Translations under genes and position numbers: made by a program
In this document: piece by piece, positions 1-8,456 of the stretch
Layout: the number at the start of each line of letters is the position of its first letter
Numbering within the stretch: position 1 is the first letter of the stretch
The notes under the pieces: generated by a model
Database searches by the model: none
What the model was told of the DNA's origin: nothing
What the model saw: the letters and a program-made list of their open reading frames with translations, nothing else
Origin: Cellvibrio mixtus subsp. mixtus J3-8
Lineage (GTDB): Bacteria > Pseudomonadota > Gammaproteobacteria > Pseudomonadales > Cellvibrionaceae
Direction of reading: 5' to 3'
Assembly: GCF_000766945.1 (NCBI RefSeq)
Contig: NZ_KN266208.1
Span: 36,604 to 100,603, forward strand
Length of the DNA stretch: 64,000 nucleotides

Positions 1-226
1 TATCGCGGTTAAAACCCACCACCTGTGCATCCAGCATGCTGCCATCGCCCTGTTCTACATAGCAGCGCTGGCCAGTCATGCGCTGGCAGCCGTGGCTTTC
101 CAATAACAGACCGGAAACGCGCACCAGGCGACCACTCACGCGTGCGAGCTGGATGCTATCGAGCGAACGCAGTGCGTCATCGAGTTTGAAATCGGTTAGC
201 GAATTGAAGGAGGATGGGCCGTCCAC
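1..226 (-). CDS. fliI: Flagellar export ATPase FliI (lateral type), N-terminal part only
   Basis: The reverse strand opens a reading frame with GTG at 226 that runs off the left edge (about 75 residues visible). It contains the typical FliI start, a short acidic helix followed by the beta-barrel entry 'GRLVRVSGLLLES'. FliI is the cytoplasmic ATPase that, with FliH, prepares substrates for the flagellar type III export gate. The GTG lies 3 bp after the fliH stop, so the two are translationally close in one operon. No ATG offers a better start; the GTG is preceded by a GAGGG-like site. Assignment rests on this short N-terminus plus position after fliH; the Walker A region is outside the window. 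Confidence 0.85.
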   Translation of the reverse strand, partial: MDGPSSFNSLTDFKLDDALRSLDSIQLARVSGRLVRVSGLLLESHGCQRMTGQRCYVEQGDGSMLDAQVVGFNRD

Positions 227-229
227 GGC

Positions 230-937
230 TTAGCCCTCAGCCAGATGCATATGTTCGGCGAGCGTATCGATACACGCATCCAGGCGCTGCTGGCAGCCAA
301 TATCCACTTCCTTTTGTGCGGTTACGATGCGGCATTCGCCCAGTGCAAGTTTTTCATCGGCCACCAAGCGCCAGCTGGCGGCACGACCGGGGGCAAGATC
401 TTTAATGCGGTTGTATTCCTCGGGATTGAGGTGGATATGCACATCGCTTTGCTCAGCCGGCATGGAGGCCAACGCTTCTTCTGCCAGATTCAATAATTGG
501 GTGGGATGCAAGGTGAGTTCGCAGCGGATCACCTGCTGCGCCACCTTCTTCACCAGTTGCAGCAATTCGCGGCGGCGTTTGCGATCAAAATCCTCCATAA
601 ATGCCTGCATGTGCTGGCTGATCTGGTCCAGCGGTTGGCTCGCGGTTTCAAAAATCTGCCGGCCTTCCACTTTCCCCTCTTCGCGCCCACGCGCCAGGCC
701 CTCATTACGGCCAGCGCTATAACCTTCACGCATGCCTTCTTCCTGGCCCTGCGTTAGCCCCTGCTGATAACCTTTTTCCGAACCTTCCTGGAAACCATCG
801 GCGATGGCGCGCTGGAGTGCAGCGGGATCAGCATCCCAGTGATCAGTACCCGTTCCGTGTTGGTGAAAACTGGCGCGCGGTGGAAAACGGTAGGGTCGCC
901 AGCCTTTGCCTGCACCTTTAATTATTTTGACAGTCAT
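230..937 (-). CDS. fliH: Flagellar assembly protein FliH
   Basis: This 235-residue protein is the negative regulator and stator-like partner of the FliI ATPase at the export apparatus. The N-terminal half (about residues 45-95) shows a run of GxxxG-type repeats (EGSEKGYQQGLTQGQEEG and following), a hallmark of FliH. The C-terminal part resembles the FliH/HrpE/YscL domain that binds FliI. It sits 11 bp downstream of fliG with AAGGTAGG ahead of the ATG, in the order fliE-F-G-H-I. Length is close to the E. coli protein. Confident from the repeat pattern and operon position. Confidence 0.93.
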   Translation of the reverse strand: MTVKIIKGAGKGWRPYRFPPRASFHQHGTGTDHWDADPAALQRAIADGFQEGSEKGYQQGLTQGQEEGMREGYSAGRNEGLARGREEGKVEGRQIFETASQPLDQISQHMQAFMEDFDRKRRRELLQLVKKVAQQVIRCELTLHPTQLLNLAEEALASMPAEQSDVHIHLNPEEYNRIKDLAPGRAASWRLVADEKLALGECRIVTAQKEVDIGCQQRLDACIDTLAEHMHLAEG

Positions 938-948
938 GCGTACCTACC

Positions 949-2016
949 TTATTCCACAGTCTGTTCGCGGAACAGTTGCAACTGGATTTCGCCATTAGCG
1001 GCCATATCGCGCACCACTGCCATAATGTCTTTGCGCACTTGTTCGATGCGGCTTAATGGCACCGGGCCCTGGCGGCGGTTGATGGATTCCATCTGTTGCG
1101 CCTGGCGCTTGGGCATCGCTGCTGCAATCGCCTTGCCTAATGCCGGTTCGGCACCTTTCAATGCCACCACCCACTCTTCCAATGGAATTGCCTCCAGCAG
1201 GATTTGCAGCACTTCCTGGTTTTGGCGCGAGAGGATAAAGAAGTCGTACATTTCGTCTTCGATCTTGCCGACCAGGTCTTTATTGTGCGAACGCAGCAAT
1301 TCGAACATCTGGTTCCGGTCACCTTTGAAGCGGTTCATGATGTCCGCCGCCTGCTTCACACCGCGCACGCGCGAACCTTGTGTTGAGAGGACGGAGAGGC
1401 TGCGGTCGATCAATTCTTCCAGTTCGGCAATTACATCGCTGTTCACTTCACTGAGGTTGGCGATGCGATAGAGCAACTCATCCTGGCTCGCGGCGGGCAT
1501 GCACTCCAATACTTCACTGGCCATCGCTGGCGGCAGGAATGCGAGGAAAACGGCTTGCATCTGGGCGTGCTCTTTTGCGATCAGGGCGGCAAATTGCTTG
1601 GGATCGATCCATTCCATCTTCGCCATTTTCGCGCGGATCTCTTCGCCGTAAATGCTATCCAGCAGGTTACGGGTGATGTCGCTGCCCAACGCCTTGCCGA
1701 GCATGCTCGACAGGTAATTGCGCGAGGCCCCCTTGATGCTGCTCTGTTCTTTGTAGTCTTCAAAAAAGCGGCCAATTACATCAGAAACCATCGGCTGCTT
1801 AACATTACTCAGGCGCGCCATAGCCTGGCTGACACTGACGATTTCCTCGCGCGAAAAATGGCGCAGGACACCGGCAGAGGCGCTATCGCCCATGCTCAAT
1901 AACAGGATCGCCGCCTGTTCTATCGCACTCATGGAACGCAGTGCAGAACGGGGTTGGATTGCTGTCGCAGCGCTAGCCGCGGCTGTATCAGTTGGCTGGG
2001 TTAAGGGTTCTTTCAT
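949..2016 (-). CDS. fliG: Flagellar motor switch protein FliG
   Basis: FliG of 355 residues forms the part of the C-ring that touches the stator and sets rotation torque. The sequence has the typical N-terminal start SAIEQAAILLLSMG at about residue 30, the middle domain, and a C-terminal torque domain with RIEQVRKDIMAVVRDMA. About 28 extra Ala/Thr-rich residues precede the conserved start compared with E. coli FliG (331 residues). The chosen ATG at 2016 overlaps the fliF 3' end by 29 bp and has GGATAGG upstream. A start at the internal MSAIEQ methionine is possible and would remove the extension. Confidence 0.94.
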   Translation of the reverse strand: MKEPLTQPTDTAAASAATAIQPRSALRSMSAIEQAAILLLSMGDSASAGVLRHFSREEIVSVSQAMARLSNVKQPMVSDVIGRFFEDYKEQSSIKGASRNYLSSMLGKALGSDITRNLLDSIYGEEIRAKMAKMEWIDPKQFAALIAKEHAQMQAVFLAFLPPAMASEVLECMPAASQDELLYRIANLSEVNSDVIAELEELIDRSLSVLSTQGSRVRGVKQAADIMNRFKGDRNQMFELLRSHNKDLVGKIEDEMYDFFILSRQNQEVLQILLEAIPLEEWVVALKGAEPALGKAIAAAMPKRQAQQMESINRRQGPVPLSRIEQVRKDIMAVVRDMAANGEIQLQLFREQTVE

Positions 2017-3679
2017 TTCGGCCTATCCATTGTTTAAGGACTTCGGAAACACGCTCAGGGTCATTTTTCGCAAGCATTTGCAAGTGTTCGATTTGCAGTT
2101 CCAGCCCCGAACCGGGCGCCGGTAGCGTAATTTCAGCAAGCGGGCTAAATTCGCCCAGGATACGCGGACCCGCTTCACCAAAGGGGCGCTGCTCGCTCCG
2201 CTCCGCGTGAAGTGCAGGCATATGGTCCGGCGCCGGCATCAGGACTTGCGTATTGGAGCGGATCAAATCGCGCAACGCCGGGCGCACCACCATAAAGATC
2301 AGCAACAAACAAACCAGACCGAGGATTCCCATCTTCGCCAGGTCGTACACCTGGTTGCTCTCCCACCAGGGCAACGCCGCCAGCGGCTCAGGCGATGCGG
2401 TGAACGGGAACACGCTCAAGGTCAGCAGGTCACCACGTTTCTCATCAAAGCCGACCGCACTTTTCACCATGGTTTCCAGCTCTGCGCGCGCTTCCGGCGT
2501 CCAGCCACCCTCGGGTGCTGTGGCCGCATTTATCACCACCGCCACACTTTGGCGACGCAAGGCAAAAGGCGCGTGCTTAACGTGGGTAACAGATTGGTCG
2601 TACTCAAGCTGGCGATTGGATTCCTTACGCAGTGAAGTCGCCGCTTTGTTTTCGGTACTCGATTCTGCGGCCTGCTCGCCTTCCGGCGCAGCGCCATCGG
2701 CGGGTGGTGCGTTTTCCTGTGTTGCCGGCGGCACCGGGCGATTACTCAATGAACCGGGAACGCCGAGGGCGAGTTGGTCAAGCACGCTTTCATCGCGCAG
2801 GATTTCCGAGCGCAAACGGGGGTTGTTGCCATATGACTGGAGGGTTTCCTCGCGCTGGCTGAAATCCACATCCGCCGCCACGCTAATACGATAGTTGCCT
2901 GCACCCAATACCGGTGCCAGCACTTCTTCCACATTGGTCACGGCTTTGGTTTGGTAATCGTTGACCAGGTCCCAGCTTTGCACCGGGCCAGCGGTTTCAT
3001 TCAAGCCGCGCGATAAGAGTACGCCGTGTTGATCCACCACACTCACATCTTTCGCCGCAAGCTGCGGCACACTGCTGGCAACCAGGTTCACAATGGCGCT
3101 GACCTGTTCGGGTTTGAGTTTGTAGCCAGGCGCGACTTGCAGGATTACCGAGGCTTTGGCGGGATCGCGTTTGCTTACCACAAAAGATGAATTCTCTTGC
3201 AAGGCGAGATGCACGCGTGCCATTTCCACGCCTTTCATGGTCATCACGCTGCGCGCCAGCTCGCCTTCCATGCTGCGCTTCAAGCGTACGTCCTGTACAA
3301 ACTGGCTGGTGCCGAGCGGCTCTTCCTTATCAAATAATTCGTAGCCATCCGGCCGTTCTGCCTGTACGCCTTTGGCGCTGAGCAGCATACGCGCACGGGA
3401 AATTTGGTCTTCACGCACCAGCACTTGCCCGGTTTGCGGATGCAGGTTGTAGGCGATGGCTTCGGTATCCAGCACCTGCATGACATCAGCGGCAGAATAG
3501 GTTTCACCCGCACCATACAGCGGGCGATAAGAGCTTTGGTCGCGCCACAAATAGAACACCACACCAATTGCCACAATGGCAGCGATTCCCGCCAGCGCCA
3601 TGAGTGACATGCGCGGATCAAGCTTGAAGCCACTGTTGAAGGCCCCGGTAGGGAACCGGCTTTTAATAAATTGAACCAT
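1988..3679 (-). CDS. fliF: Flagellar MS-ring protein FliF
   Basis: FliF (563 residues) builds the MS ring in the inner membrane, the base for assembly of the flagellum. A first membrane helix lies at about residues 25-47, followed by the YscJ/FliF ring-building domains and a low-complexity linker rich in A, P and E (about 300-345). A second membrane helix is at about 448-470. The cytoplasmic C-terminus binds FliG. Length is close to E. coli FliF. It starts 19 bp after fliE with GGTGAG upstream of ATG 3679, and its tail overlaps fliG, so stoichiometric co-translation is likely. Confidence 0.96.
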   Translation of the reverse strand: MVQFIKSRFPTGAFNSGFKLDPRMSLMALAGIAAIVAIGVVFYLWRDQSSYRPLYGAGETYSAADVMQVLDTEAIAYNLHPQTGQVLVREDQISRARMLLSAKGVQAERPDGYELFDKEEPLGTSQFVQDVRLKRSMEGELARSVMTMKGVEMARVHLALQENSSFVVSKRDPAKASVILQVAPGYKLKPEQVSAIVNLVASSVPQLAAKDVSVVDQHGVLLSRGLNETAGPVQSWDLVNDYQTKAVTNVEEVLAPVLGAGNYRISVAADVDFSQREETLQSYGNNPRLRSEILRDESVLDQLALGVPGSLSNRPVPPATQENAPPADGAAPEGEQAAESSTENKAATSLRKESNRQLEYDQSVTHVKHAPFALRRQSVAVVINAATAPEGGWTPEARAELETMVKSAVGFDEKRGDLLTLSVFPFTASPEPLAALPWWESNQVYDLAKMGILGLVCLLLIFMVVRPALRDLIRSNTQVLMPAPDHMPALHAERSEQRPFGEAGPRILGEFSPLAEITLPAPGSGLELQIEHLQMLAKNDPERVSEVLKQWIGRNERTLNPAN

Positions 3680-3698
3680 GTTGATATCTCACCGGTTA

Positions 3699-4082
3699 TT
3701 ACAGCGGCATGCGCATAACTTCTTCGAACGCGCCGGTTACCTTGTTGCGTACTTGCATCAATGCCGAGAAGGCAACGCTCGCCTTTTGGCTTTCCACCAT
3801 AGCGCCAACCAGGTCATCACTCGCGCCGGAATCTACCGCTTCAGCCATGGCGCTCGCCTTGTGTTGCTGGGCGTCAACCGCCTTGAATACATCCGCAAAG
3901 GCGGTACGGAAACCTTCCCCGTTTCCAATATCAACGCTGCTCACCCGGCCCGTGCCTTCCACACCGGAGGTGCCATCCACGCCAAAGTGACTGGCCGGCG
4001 CTATAGTCGGGCCGGTCACCGCCTGCTTGATCTGGTCCATGCGGCCAAGCAATTCCTGTTGAACTTGCACAATTGAACTCAT
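3699..4082 (-). CDS. fliE: Flagellar hook-basal body protein FliE
   Basis: FliE is a small (127-residue) rod-base protein joining the MS ring to the rod. The C-terminal part MVESQKASVAFSALMQVRNK and the final EEVMRMPL are typical FliE signatures. It is the first structural gene after the lafK-like regulator, with a strong GAGGAA ribosome site before ATG 4082 and a 47-bp gap to the upstream regulator gene. It is exported by the flagellar secretion system although it has no cleavable signal. Confidence 0.93.
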   Translation of the reverse strand: MSSIVQVQQELLGRMDQIKQAVTGPTIAPASHFGVDGTSGVEGTGRVSSVDIGNGEGFRTAFADVFKAVDAQQHKASAMAEAVDSGASDDLVGAMVESQKASVAFSALMQVRNKVTGAFEEVMRMPL

Positions 4083-4129
4083 GGTGTATTCCTCGTTGAC
4101 TATCGGTCAGATGCGGGTTGGAAAAAAGA

Positions 4130-5626
4130 TCAAAAAGTCAGCTGCACACCATCCTGACGCATGGCGTTCAGGCGATAGCGCAGCGCGCGTGGAGTCATCC
4201 CCAAACTTTCAGCAGCCTTGGTTTTATGGCCACCAAAACGGCGGATAGTATCGATAACGTGTTGGTATTCAGCCCATTTCCCACTGGCACGAAGTGCTGC
4301 CTTACCGCTGACTTCGCCGCTGATCGGCATATTTTCTTGAAAAGTGTCTACAGCTGGCGCACTTAAACCCAGATCCTGTGGCTGGATAAACAAGCCATTG
4401 CGCAACACCAGGGCGCGTTGCAGCATGTTTTCCAGTTCGCGCACATTGCCCGGCCAATTGTGGGCGACCAGCGCATCGCACGCGGCCTGGGTTAATAAAT
4501 CATCGCGCTGTTCATGGGGTGCATGTTTACGGATCAGGCGATTAGCCAGTGGCAATACATCGTCTTTGCGTTCGCGCAACGGACTGATGTGTAAAGGGAG
4601 AACATCCAGGCGGAACATCAAATCGGAGCGGAAACGGCCTTCGGCTACCTCCACCTGCAAATCGCGGTTAGTCGCAGCAATGATGCGCACATTCAACGGA
4701 ATTTCCTTATGGCCACCCAGGCGCTCGACTTTTTGCTCTTGCAGTACACGCAGTAACTTGGCTTGCAAGCCGAGGGGTAACTCGCCAATTTCATCCAGCA
4801 GCAACGTGCCACCATTGGCCAATTCAAACTTGCCCGGCTGGGCGGCGGTCGCGCCGGTAAAGGCGCCTTTCTCGTGACCGAATAACAGGGACTCGAGCAT
4901 CTGCTCGGGAATCGCCGCGCAGTTAACGGCGATAAACGGCGCATCTTCCGCCGCTGAAAAACGGTGGATGTAGCGCGCCATCATTTCTTTACCGGTACCG
5001 GTCTCACCGGTAATCAGAATAGGGGCGCTCGCTAACGCAACACGTTGCGCCATCGCCAGCAAGCGACGACCGGCGCGTGAGCGGGTAACAAAAGACTCTT
5101 CTGCCGCCAGTGCCGATTCCTGGCGCTGCAACAAGGCATTCAATTGTGCACCGCTAAAAGGTGCCAGCAGATAATCCACACAACCCAATTCGAGCAATGC
5201 GGCGGCTTTCTCCTGGTCGGCGTATTCCACTACCGGGATAATACTGAGCGCAGGTGCTTCAGCGATCATCGCACCTACCCGGGCAAACAGGCCGGCGCTC
5301 GGGAAGCTGCTGACAAACACAAATACCATGCTGGCGCTGGCAAGCAGGCTTGCACTTAATTCGCCAAATTCGATGCAGTGCATTAGCTTGCAGCCATTGC
5401 GTTCAAGGCTGGTGGTTAACAGGTTAAAGGTTTCGTCGCGCGAGCGGCCAAGTATCACAACATTGCGCGCATGCGCTTTGTCACCAGACAGCGTCTGGCC
5501 AAGCGCCTTTTCGCCAAACAGCCTATCTCCAAACAAGTGTTCATCCGCCAAACGATCATTGCGACCAGCGAAGCGTCTGTTTATTACCTGGTTGGCTGTT
5601 GCCTGGTTTGTGGACATCACCGTCAT
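4130..5626 (-). CDS. lafK: Sigma54-dependent flagellar regulator, LafK/FlrA type
   Basis: This protein of about 498 residues is a sigma54 enhancer-binding activator. The N-terminal 170 residues resemble a receiver fold, but no aspartate is seen at the expected phospho-acceptor strand (it reads VFVFVSSFPSAG), so control by phosphorylation is unlikely. The central AAA+ domain has Walker A GETGTGKE, the sigma54-contacting GAFTGA loop and RNFRELE-like WPGNVRELEN. A Fis-type helix-turn-helix ends the protein (KTKAAESLGMTPRALRYRL). Start ATG 5626 follows AGGAAAGG; a GTG at 5629 and ATG 5617 are alternatives. In Vibrio and Aeromonas, lafK heads fliEFGHIJ of lateral flagella and drives the other lateral genes; order here is the same. 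The function assignment is by synteny and family. Confidence 0.88.
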   Translation of the reverse strand: MTVMSTNQATANQVINRRFAGRNDRLADEHLFGDRLFGEKALGQTLSGDKAHARNVVILGRSRDETFNLLTTSLERNGCKLMHCIEFGELSASLLASASMVFVFVSSFPSAGLFARVGAMIAEAPALSIIPVVEYADQEKAAALLELGCVDYLLAPFSGAQLNALLQRQESALAAEESFVTRSRAGRRLLAMAQRVALASAPILITGETGTGKEMMARYIHRFSAAEDAPFIAVNCAAIPEQMLESLLFGHEKGAFTGATAAQPGKFELANGGTLLLDEIGELPLGLQAKLLRVLQEQKVERLGGHKEIPLNVRIIAATNRDLQVEVAEGRFRSDLMFRLDVLPLHISPLRERKDDVLPLANRLIRKHAPHEQRDDLLTQAACDALVAHNWPGNVRELENMLQRALVLRNGLFIQPQDLGLSAPAVDTFQENMPISGEVSGKAALRASGKWAEYQHVIDTIRRFGGHKTKAAESLGMTPRALRYRLNAMRQDGVQLTF

Positions 5627-5651
5627 CACCTTTCCTGTCGATTAGGATCAG

Positions 5652-5671
5652 CTAATAGAAACATCTATTAG
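5652..5671. promoter_or_regulatory. Inverted repeat upstream of lafK
   Basis: CTAATAG-AAACAT-CTATTAG is a perfect 7-bp inverted repeat with a 6-bp spacer, 26 bp upstream of the lafK start codon. It could be an operator for a regulator of lafK or a hairpin in its leader. No family can be named from sequence alone. Confidence 0.45.
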
Positions 5672-6064
5672 GCTTTGGCTATGAATTTATTGGCTTTCAT
5701 TAATTTACTGTTAAAGTTTTTCTGTCTTCCGGTCGCCTTTATCGCTTGAGCCAGTCATAACGCTAATAAAGGTGCATGTGACACAAGACCAAAAGATATG
5801 TGAGCCACTTCATGTCCTCGAACATTAGCAACTCGCCTCAAAAGCACTAAATCATTTGGTCTCAAATAAAATCAAACGCCCTAAAACCTGCTCAAAAACA
5901 GCTTTTGATATCTATTGATTTAATCTCCTGCCGCCCCCGCTCCTATACTCGCTCACGTGATAACCATCACAGCTGCTCTTTGGAGCAGTACTAAAGCCGT
6001 AATAACAATGGAAAACCAACAGGCCGGATCGACGCCGGATGATTGGTACAAGGACAGGGCTGAC

Positions 6065-6079
6065 TGGCTACCCGTTCGC
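6065..6079 (+). promoter_or_regulatory. Candidate sigma54 promoter for fliM operon
   Basis: TGGCTACCCGTTCGC matches the sigma54 -24/-12 pattern with an intact TGGC half, GG-N10-GC spacing and one mismatch in the TTGC half. A start of transcription about 12 bp downstream would leave a leader of about 35 nt before ATG 6126. The divergent neighbour is a sigma54 activator gene, which makes this site plausible. The middle bases of the consensus do not match, so it remains a candidate. Confidence 0.4.
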
Positions 6080-6125
6080 CAAGTGCGATAAGCGCCAGCC
6101 AGGTAAATAGAAGGGCAACCCGCAG

Positions 6126-7007
6126 ATGCCCACTACCATGACACTGAATACCATGACGCCCAACATCATGACGATAAGCGCCAAAGTTCTTCATAAGGTA
6201 GCCGCCGACCAGTTCACCCGGTTAAAGCCGCACAAACTGGGGCGCCATTACCACAAGATTCCGCAGTTCATACACGAGATATCCAACAAATATCCGCGGG
6301 TGATCAGCGACTATTTCCTGCGCAATTACCGGATCAACCTGGAGATGCGTCGCGTGCAGGTACATGAGCAGCGCGAAGCGGATGCCGAATGCATTTACCG
6401 CTCGGCGCTGGGCAAAGTCGGCTTCGCGATGGATCGCACCTTGCTCACTGAAGTGCTGGAGTGCTACTACGGTGGTATTGGCTTGCCCGGGCAGGAGAAT
6501 CCGCCGGTTAGCATGTCCGAACAGCGTATGCGCAGCCGCCTGGGGATCGATGTTGCGCAGATCTTCGCCCGCGCCCTGCTCGCCGGTGAAACCTTTGGTG
6601 ATTTGCAGCCCTGGGAAAACGCTTACGAAGAAACCCAATGGGAATACGTGGCTGAATTCCAATACCACAGCCATATCACTAACAAACAGTCATCCATCTT
6701 TATATACCTGGATACCCAACTGGTAGATGAGCTGACCAATCGCATGGCAAGCCCGGCACCGGTGCCCACCGGGGCCAATCCAATCAACCAGATCATCCAC
6801 CTGCCAGTGCGGCTCAATTGCGTGATCGCCTCATTGCAAATGCCACTCTCACAGGTGCTCGCCCTGCGCGTGGGCGACATAGTGATGATGCGTATGCGCG
6901 AGCGCTGCGATGTGGAAATCAACCAGGAAAAACTCTTTCGCGGCGCCATGTTTGAAGACGACGGAGCACTCTTTTTAACCTCTCTGGAGAGCGTGAAAAC
7001 ATCATGA
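6126..7007 (+). CDS. fliM: Flagellar motor switch protein FliM (lateral type)
   Basis: This 293-residue C-ring protein is the middle switch component between FliG and FliN. The middle domain and C-terminal SpoA-like domain are recognisable (PVRLNCVIASLQMPLSQVLALRVGDIV). It lacks the usual N-terminal SQxEIDALL helix that binds phospho-CheY: the sequence goes directly from a Met/Thr-rich leader into AKVLHKVAADQFTRLKP. It is about 40 residues shorter than E. coli FliM. Four in-frame ATGs lie at the start (6126, 6138, 6153, 6168); 6126 is chosen because GAAGGG lies about 10 bp upstream, but 6168 is possible. It is the first gene of the plus operon and overlaps fliN by ATGA. Confidence 0.9.
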   Translation: MPTTMTLNTMTPNIMTISAKVLHKVAADQFTRLKPHKLGRHYHKIPQFIHEISNKYPRVISDYFLRNYRINLEMRRVQVHEQREADAECIYRSALGKVGFAMDRTLLTEVLECYYGGIGLPGQENPPVSMSEQRMRSRLGIDVAQIFARALLAGETFGDLQPWENAYEETQWEYVAEFQYHSHITNKQSSIFIYLDTQLVDELTNRMASPAPVPTGANPINQIIHLPVRLNCVIASLQMPLSQVLALRVGDIVMMRMRERCDVEINQEKLFRGAMFEDDGALFLTSLESVKTS

Positions 7008-7390
7008 ATAACCAATTCCCCGATAACGAATTCGACAACCTGATGAACAACAGTGACCTCGGGTTGCCGCCCTTGCAGGAATCAGCGCCCTTTACCAATC
7101 CGTTTGACGCCGCGCCCACAGCACAGGCGCCGCAACAGGATTTAAGTTTCTTCGGCAAGATTCCGGTGAATGTCACCCTGGAAGTCGCATCGACCGAAAT
7201 TCCACTGAAAGAATTAATGGAAGTGGATACCAGCAGCGTGATCATGCTGGACAAACTCGCGGGCGAACCACTCGATGTAAAAGTCAACGGCGCGCTCTTC
7301 GCTAAAGCCGAAGTGGTGGTGATGAATGGCAATTATGGTTTGCGCATCCTGGAATTAACCGGAACCGGTTTGAACGGATTGGCTTCATGA
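7004..7390 (+). CDS. fliN: Flagellar motor switch protein FliN
   Basis: FliN (128 residues) forms the lower C-ring. After an acidic, Pro/Gln-rich N-terminus (about 1-45), the SpoA domain is clear: IPVNVTLEVASTEIPLKELM, then LDKLAGEPLDVKVNGALFAKAEVVVMNGNYG in typical FliN form. The start codon overlaps the fliM stop (ATGA) and its own stop overlaps fliP in the same way, so the three are translationally coupled. Confidence 0.94.
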   Translation: MNNQFPDNEFDNLMNNSDLGLPPLQESAPFTNPFDAAPTAQAPQQDLSFFGKIPVNVTLEVASTEIPLKELMEVDTSSVIMLDKLAGEPLDVKVNGALFAKAEVVVMNGNYGLRILELTGTGLNGLAS

Positions 7391-8136
7391 TTCGGCGCAA
7401 TCACATCATTTTTTTATTAGCATTTTTATTACTGCCGTCGCTGTCATTAGCCGCCGGTGGCGATATCAGTTTGCTGAATATCACTGACACCGAAAACGGC
7501 CAGGAGATGAGCGTCAAACTGCAAATACTAGTGCTGATGACACTGCTCGGTTTTTTGCCGGCGATGTTAATGATGATGACCTGTTTTACCCGTTTTATTA
7601 TTGTGCTGGCGATTTTGCGCCAGGCGATTGGTTTGCAACAAAGCCCGCCGAACCCGGTGCTAATCGGTGTTGCCTTGTGTTTAACGCTGCTAGTCATGCG
7701 CCCGGTCGGCAACGAAATTTACACCAAGGCCTATGCTCCGTTTGAAATGGATCAAATAACCTTGCAACAAAGTTTGGGCGAAGGGAAACAAATCCTCAGC
7801 CGTTTTATGCTCGCCCAAACCAGTAGCAGCTCATTGGATACGATGATCGCCCTCTCCGGTGAAGCGCGTCCCGATGATTTAAAAGACCTGGATTTTTTGG
7901 TGCTCCTGCCCGCGTTTGTATTGAGCGAATTAAAAACCGCATTTCAAATCGGCTTTATGATTTTTGTGCCGTTTTTAGTGATCGACCTTATCGTCGCCAG
8001 CGTATTAATGGCCATGGGTATGATGATGCTCTCGCCCATGATGATCTCCCTGCCTTTCAAATTAATGGTGTTTGTATTGGTTGATGGCTGGACCTTATTA
8101 GTCGGCACACTGACGACCAGCATACAACCCTTTTAG
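7387..8136 (+). CDS. fliP: Flagellar export gate protein FliP
   Basis: FliP (249 residues) is the main subunit of the FliP5Q4R1 export gate. It begins with a cleavable signal peptide (MIRRNHIIFLLAFLLLPSLSLA) as in known FliP proteins, has the conserved TCFTRFIIVLAILRQAIG segment, and ends with membrane helices containing FVLSELKTAFQIGF. It follows fliN directly; no fliO gene lies between them, unlike polar flagellar operons. Confidence 0.96.
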   Translation: MIRRNHIIFLLAFLLLPSLSLAAGGDISLLNITDTENGQEMSVKLQILVLMTLLGFLPAMLMMMTCFTRFIIVLAILRQAIGLQQSPPNPVLIGVALCLTLLVMRPVGNEIYTKAYAPFEMDQITLQQSLGEGKQILSRFMLAQTSSSSLDTMIALSGEARPDDLKDLDFLVLLPAFVLSELKTAFQIGFMIFVPFLVIDLIVASVLMAMGMMMLSPMMISLPFKLMVFVLVDGWTLLVGTLTTSIQPF

Positions 8137-8172
8137 CGAAGAAATTCCAAACCGTATTTGCGAGATAAAAAG

Positions 8173-8445
8173 ATGATGACTCCGGAAGCAGCAACAACGT
8201 TAATTGCCAACGCGGTATACATCACCGGCCTGGTGGTATGCGTGTTGATTGTGCCGAGTTTGATCGGCGGGTTGATCGTCAGTATTTTCCAGGCAGCGAC
8301 ACAAATTAACGAGCAGATGCTGAGTTTTTTACCGCGTTTGTTAATCACGCTCGGTATGTTGTTGTTTGCCGGCAACTGGATACTGCAAACCTTAAGCGAT
8401 TTATTTGTGCAGATTTTCCGGCAAGCCGGCACCCTGGTTGGTTAA
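8173..8445 (+). CDS. fliQ: Flagellar export gate protein FliQ
   Basis: FliQ (about 90 residues) has two membrane helices and the family motif IFQAATQINEQMLSFLPR. An upstream in-frame TTG (8158) exists, but the ATG pair at 8173/8176 (MMTPEAATTL) matches the usual FliQ N-terminus and is chosen. It lies 36 bp after fliP and 11 bp before fliR and completes the gate complex. Confidence 0.94.
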   Translation: MMTPEAATTLIANAVYITGLVVCVLIVPSLIGGLIVSIFQAATQINEQMLSFLPRLLITLGMLLFAGNWILQTLSDLFVQIFRQAGTLVG

Positions 8446-8456
8446 CAAACTTCACC

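Larger units (their letters stand above)
5627..6125. other. Divergent regulatory region between lafK and fliM
   Basis: About 500 bp without a convincing gene separate the two flagellar operons. It contains a perfect 7-bp inverted repeat close to lafK (5652-5671), a 6-bp hairpin CTGCTC/GAGCAG at about 5973-5988, and a GG-N10-GC element before fliM (6065-6079). A 27-codon frame at 6008-6091 was seen but has no recognisable ribosome site or homology. AT-richness in 5680-5930 fits a promoter region. Confidence 0.6.

Noticed and set aside
839-1471. 210-codon frame opposite fliH/fliG
   Set aside because: Antisense shadow of well-supported flagellar genes.
6008-6091. 27-codon frame upstream of fliM (MENQQAGSTPDDWYKDRADW...)
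   Set aside because: No ribosome site and overlaps the candidate sigma54 promoter; too short to support.
5941-6125. Cyclic-di-GMP riboswitch before fliM
   Set aside because: The GEMM core sequences and tetraloop/receptor pairing could not be found.
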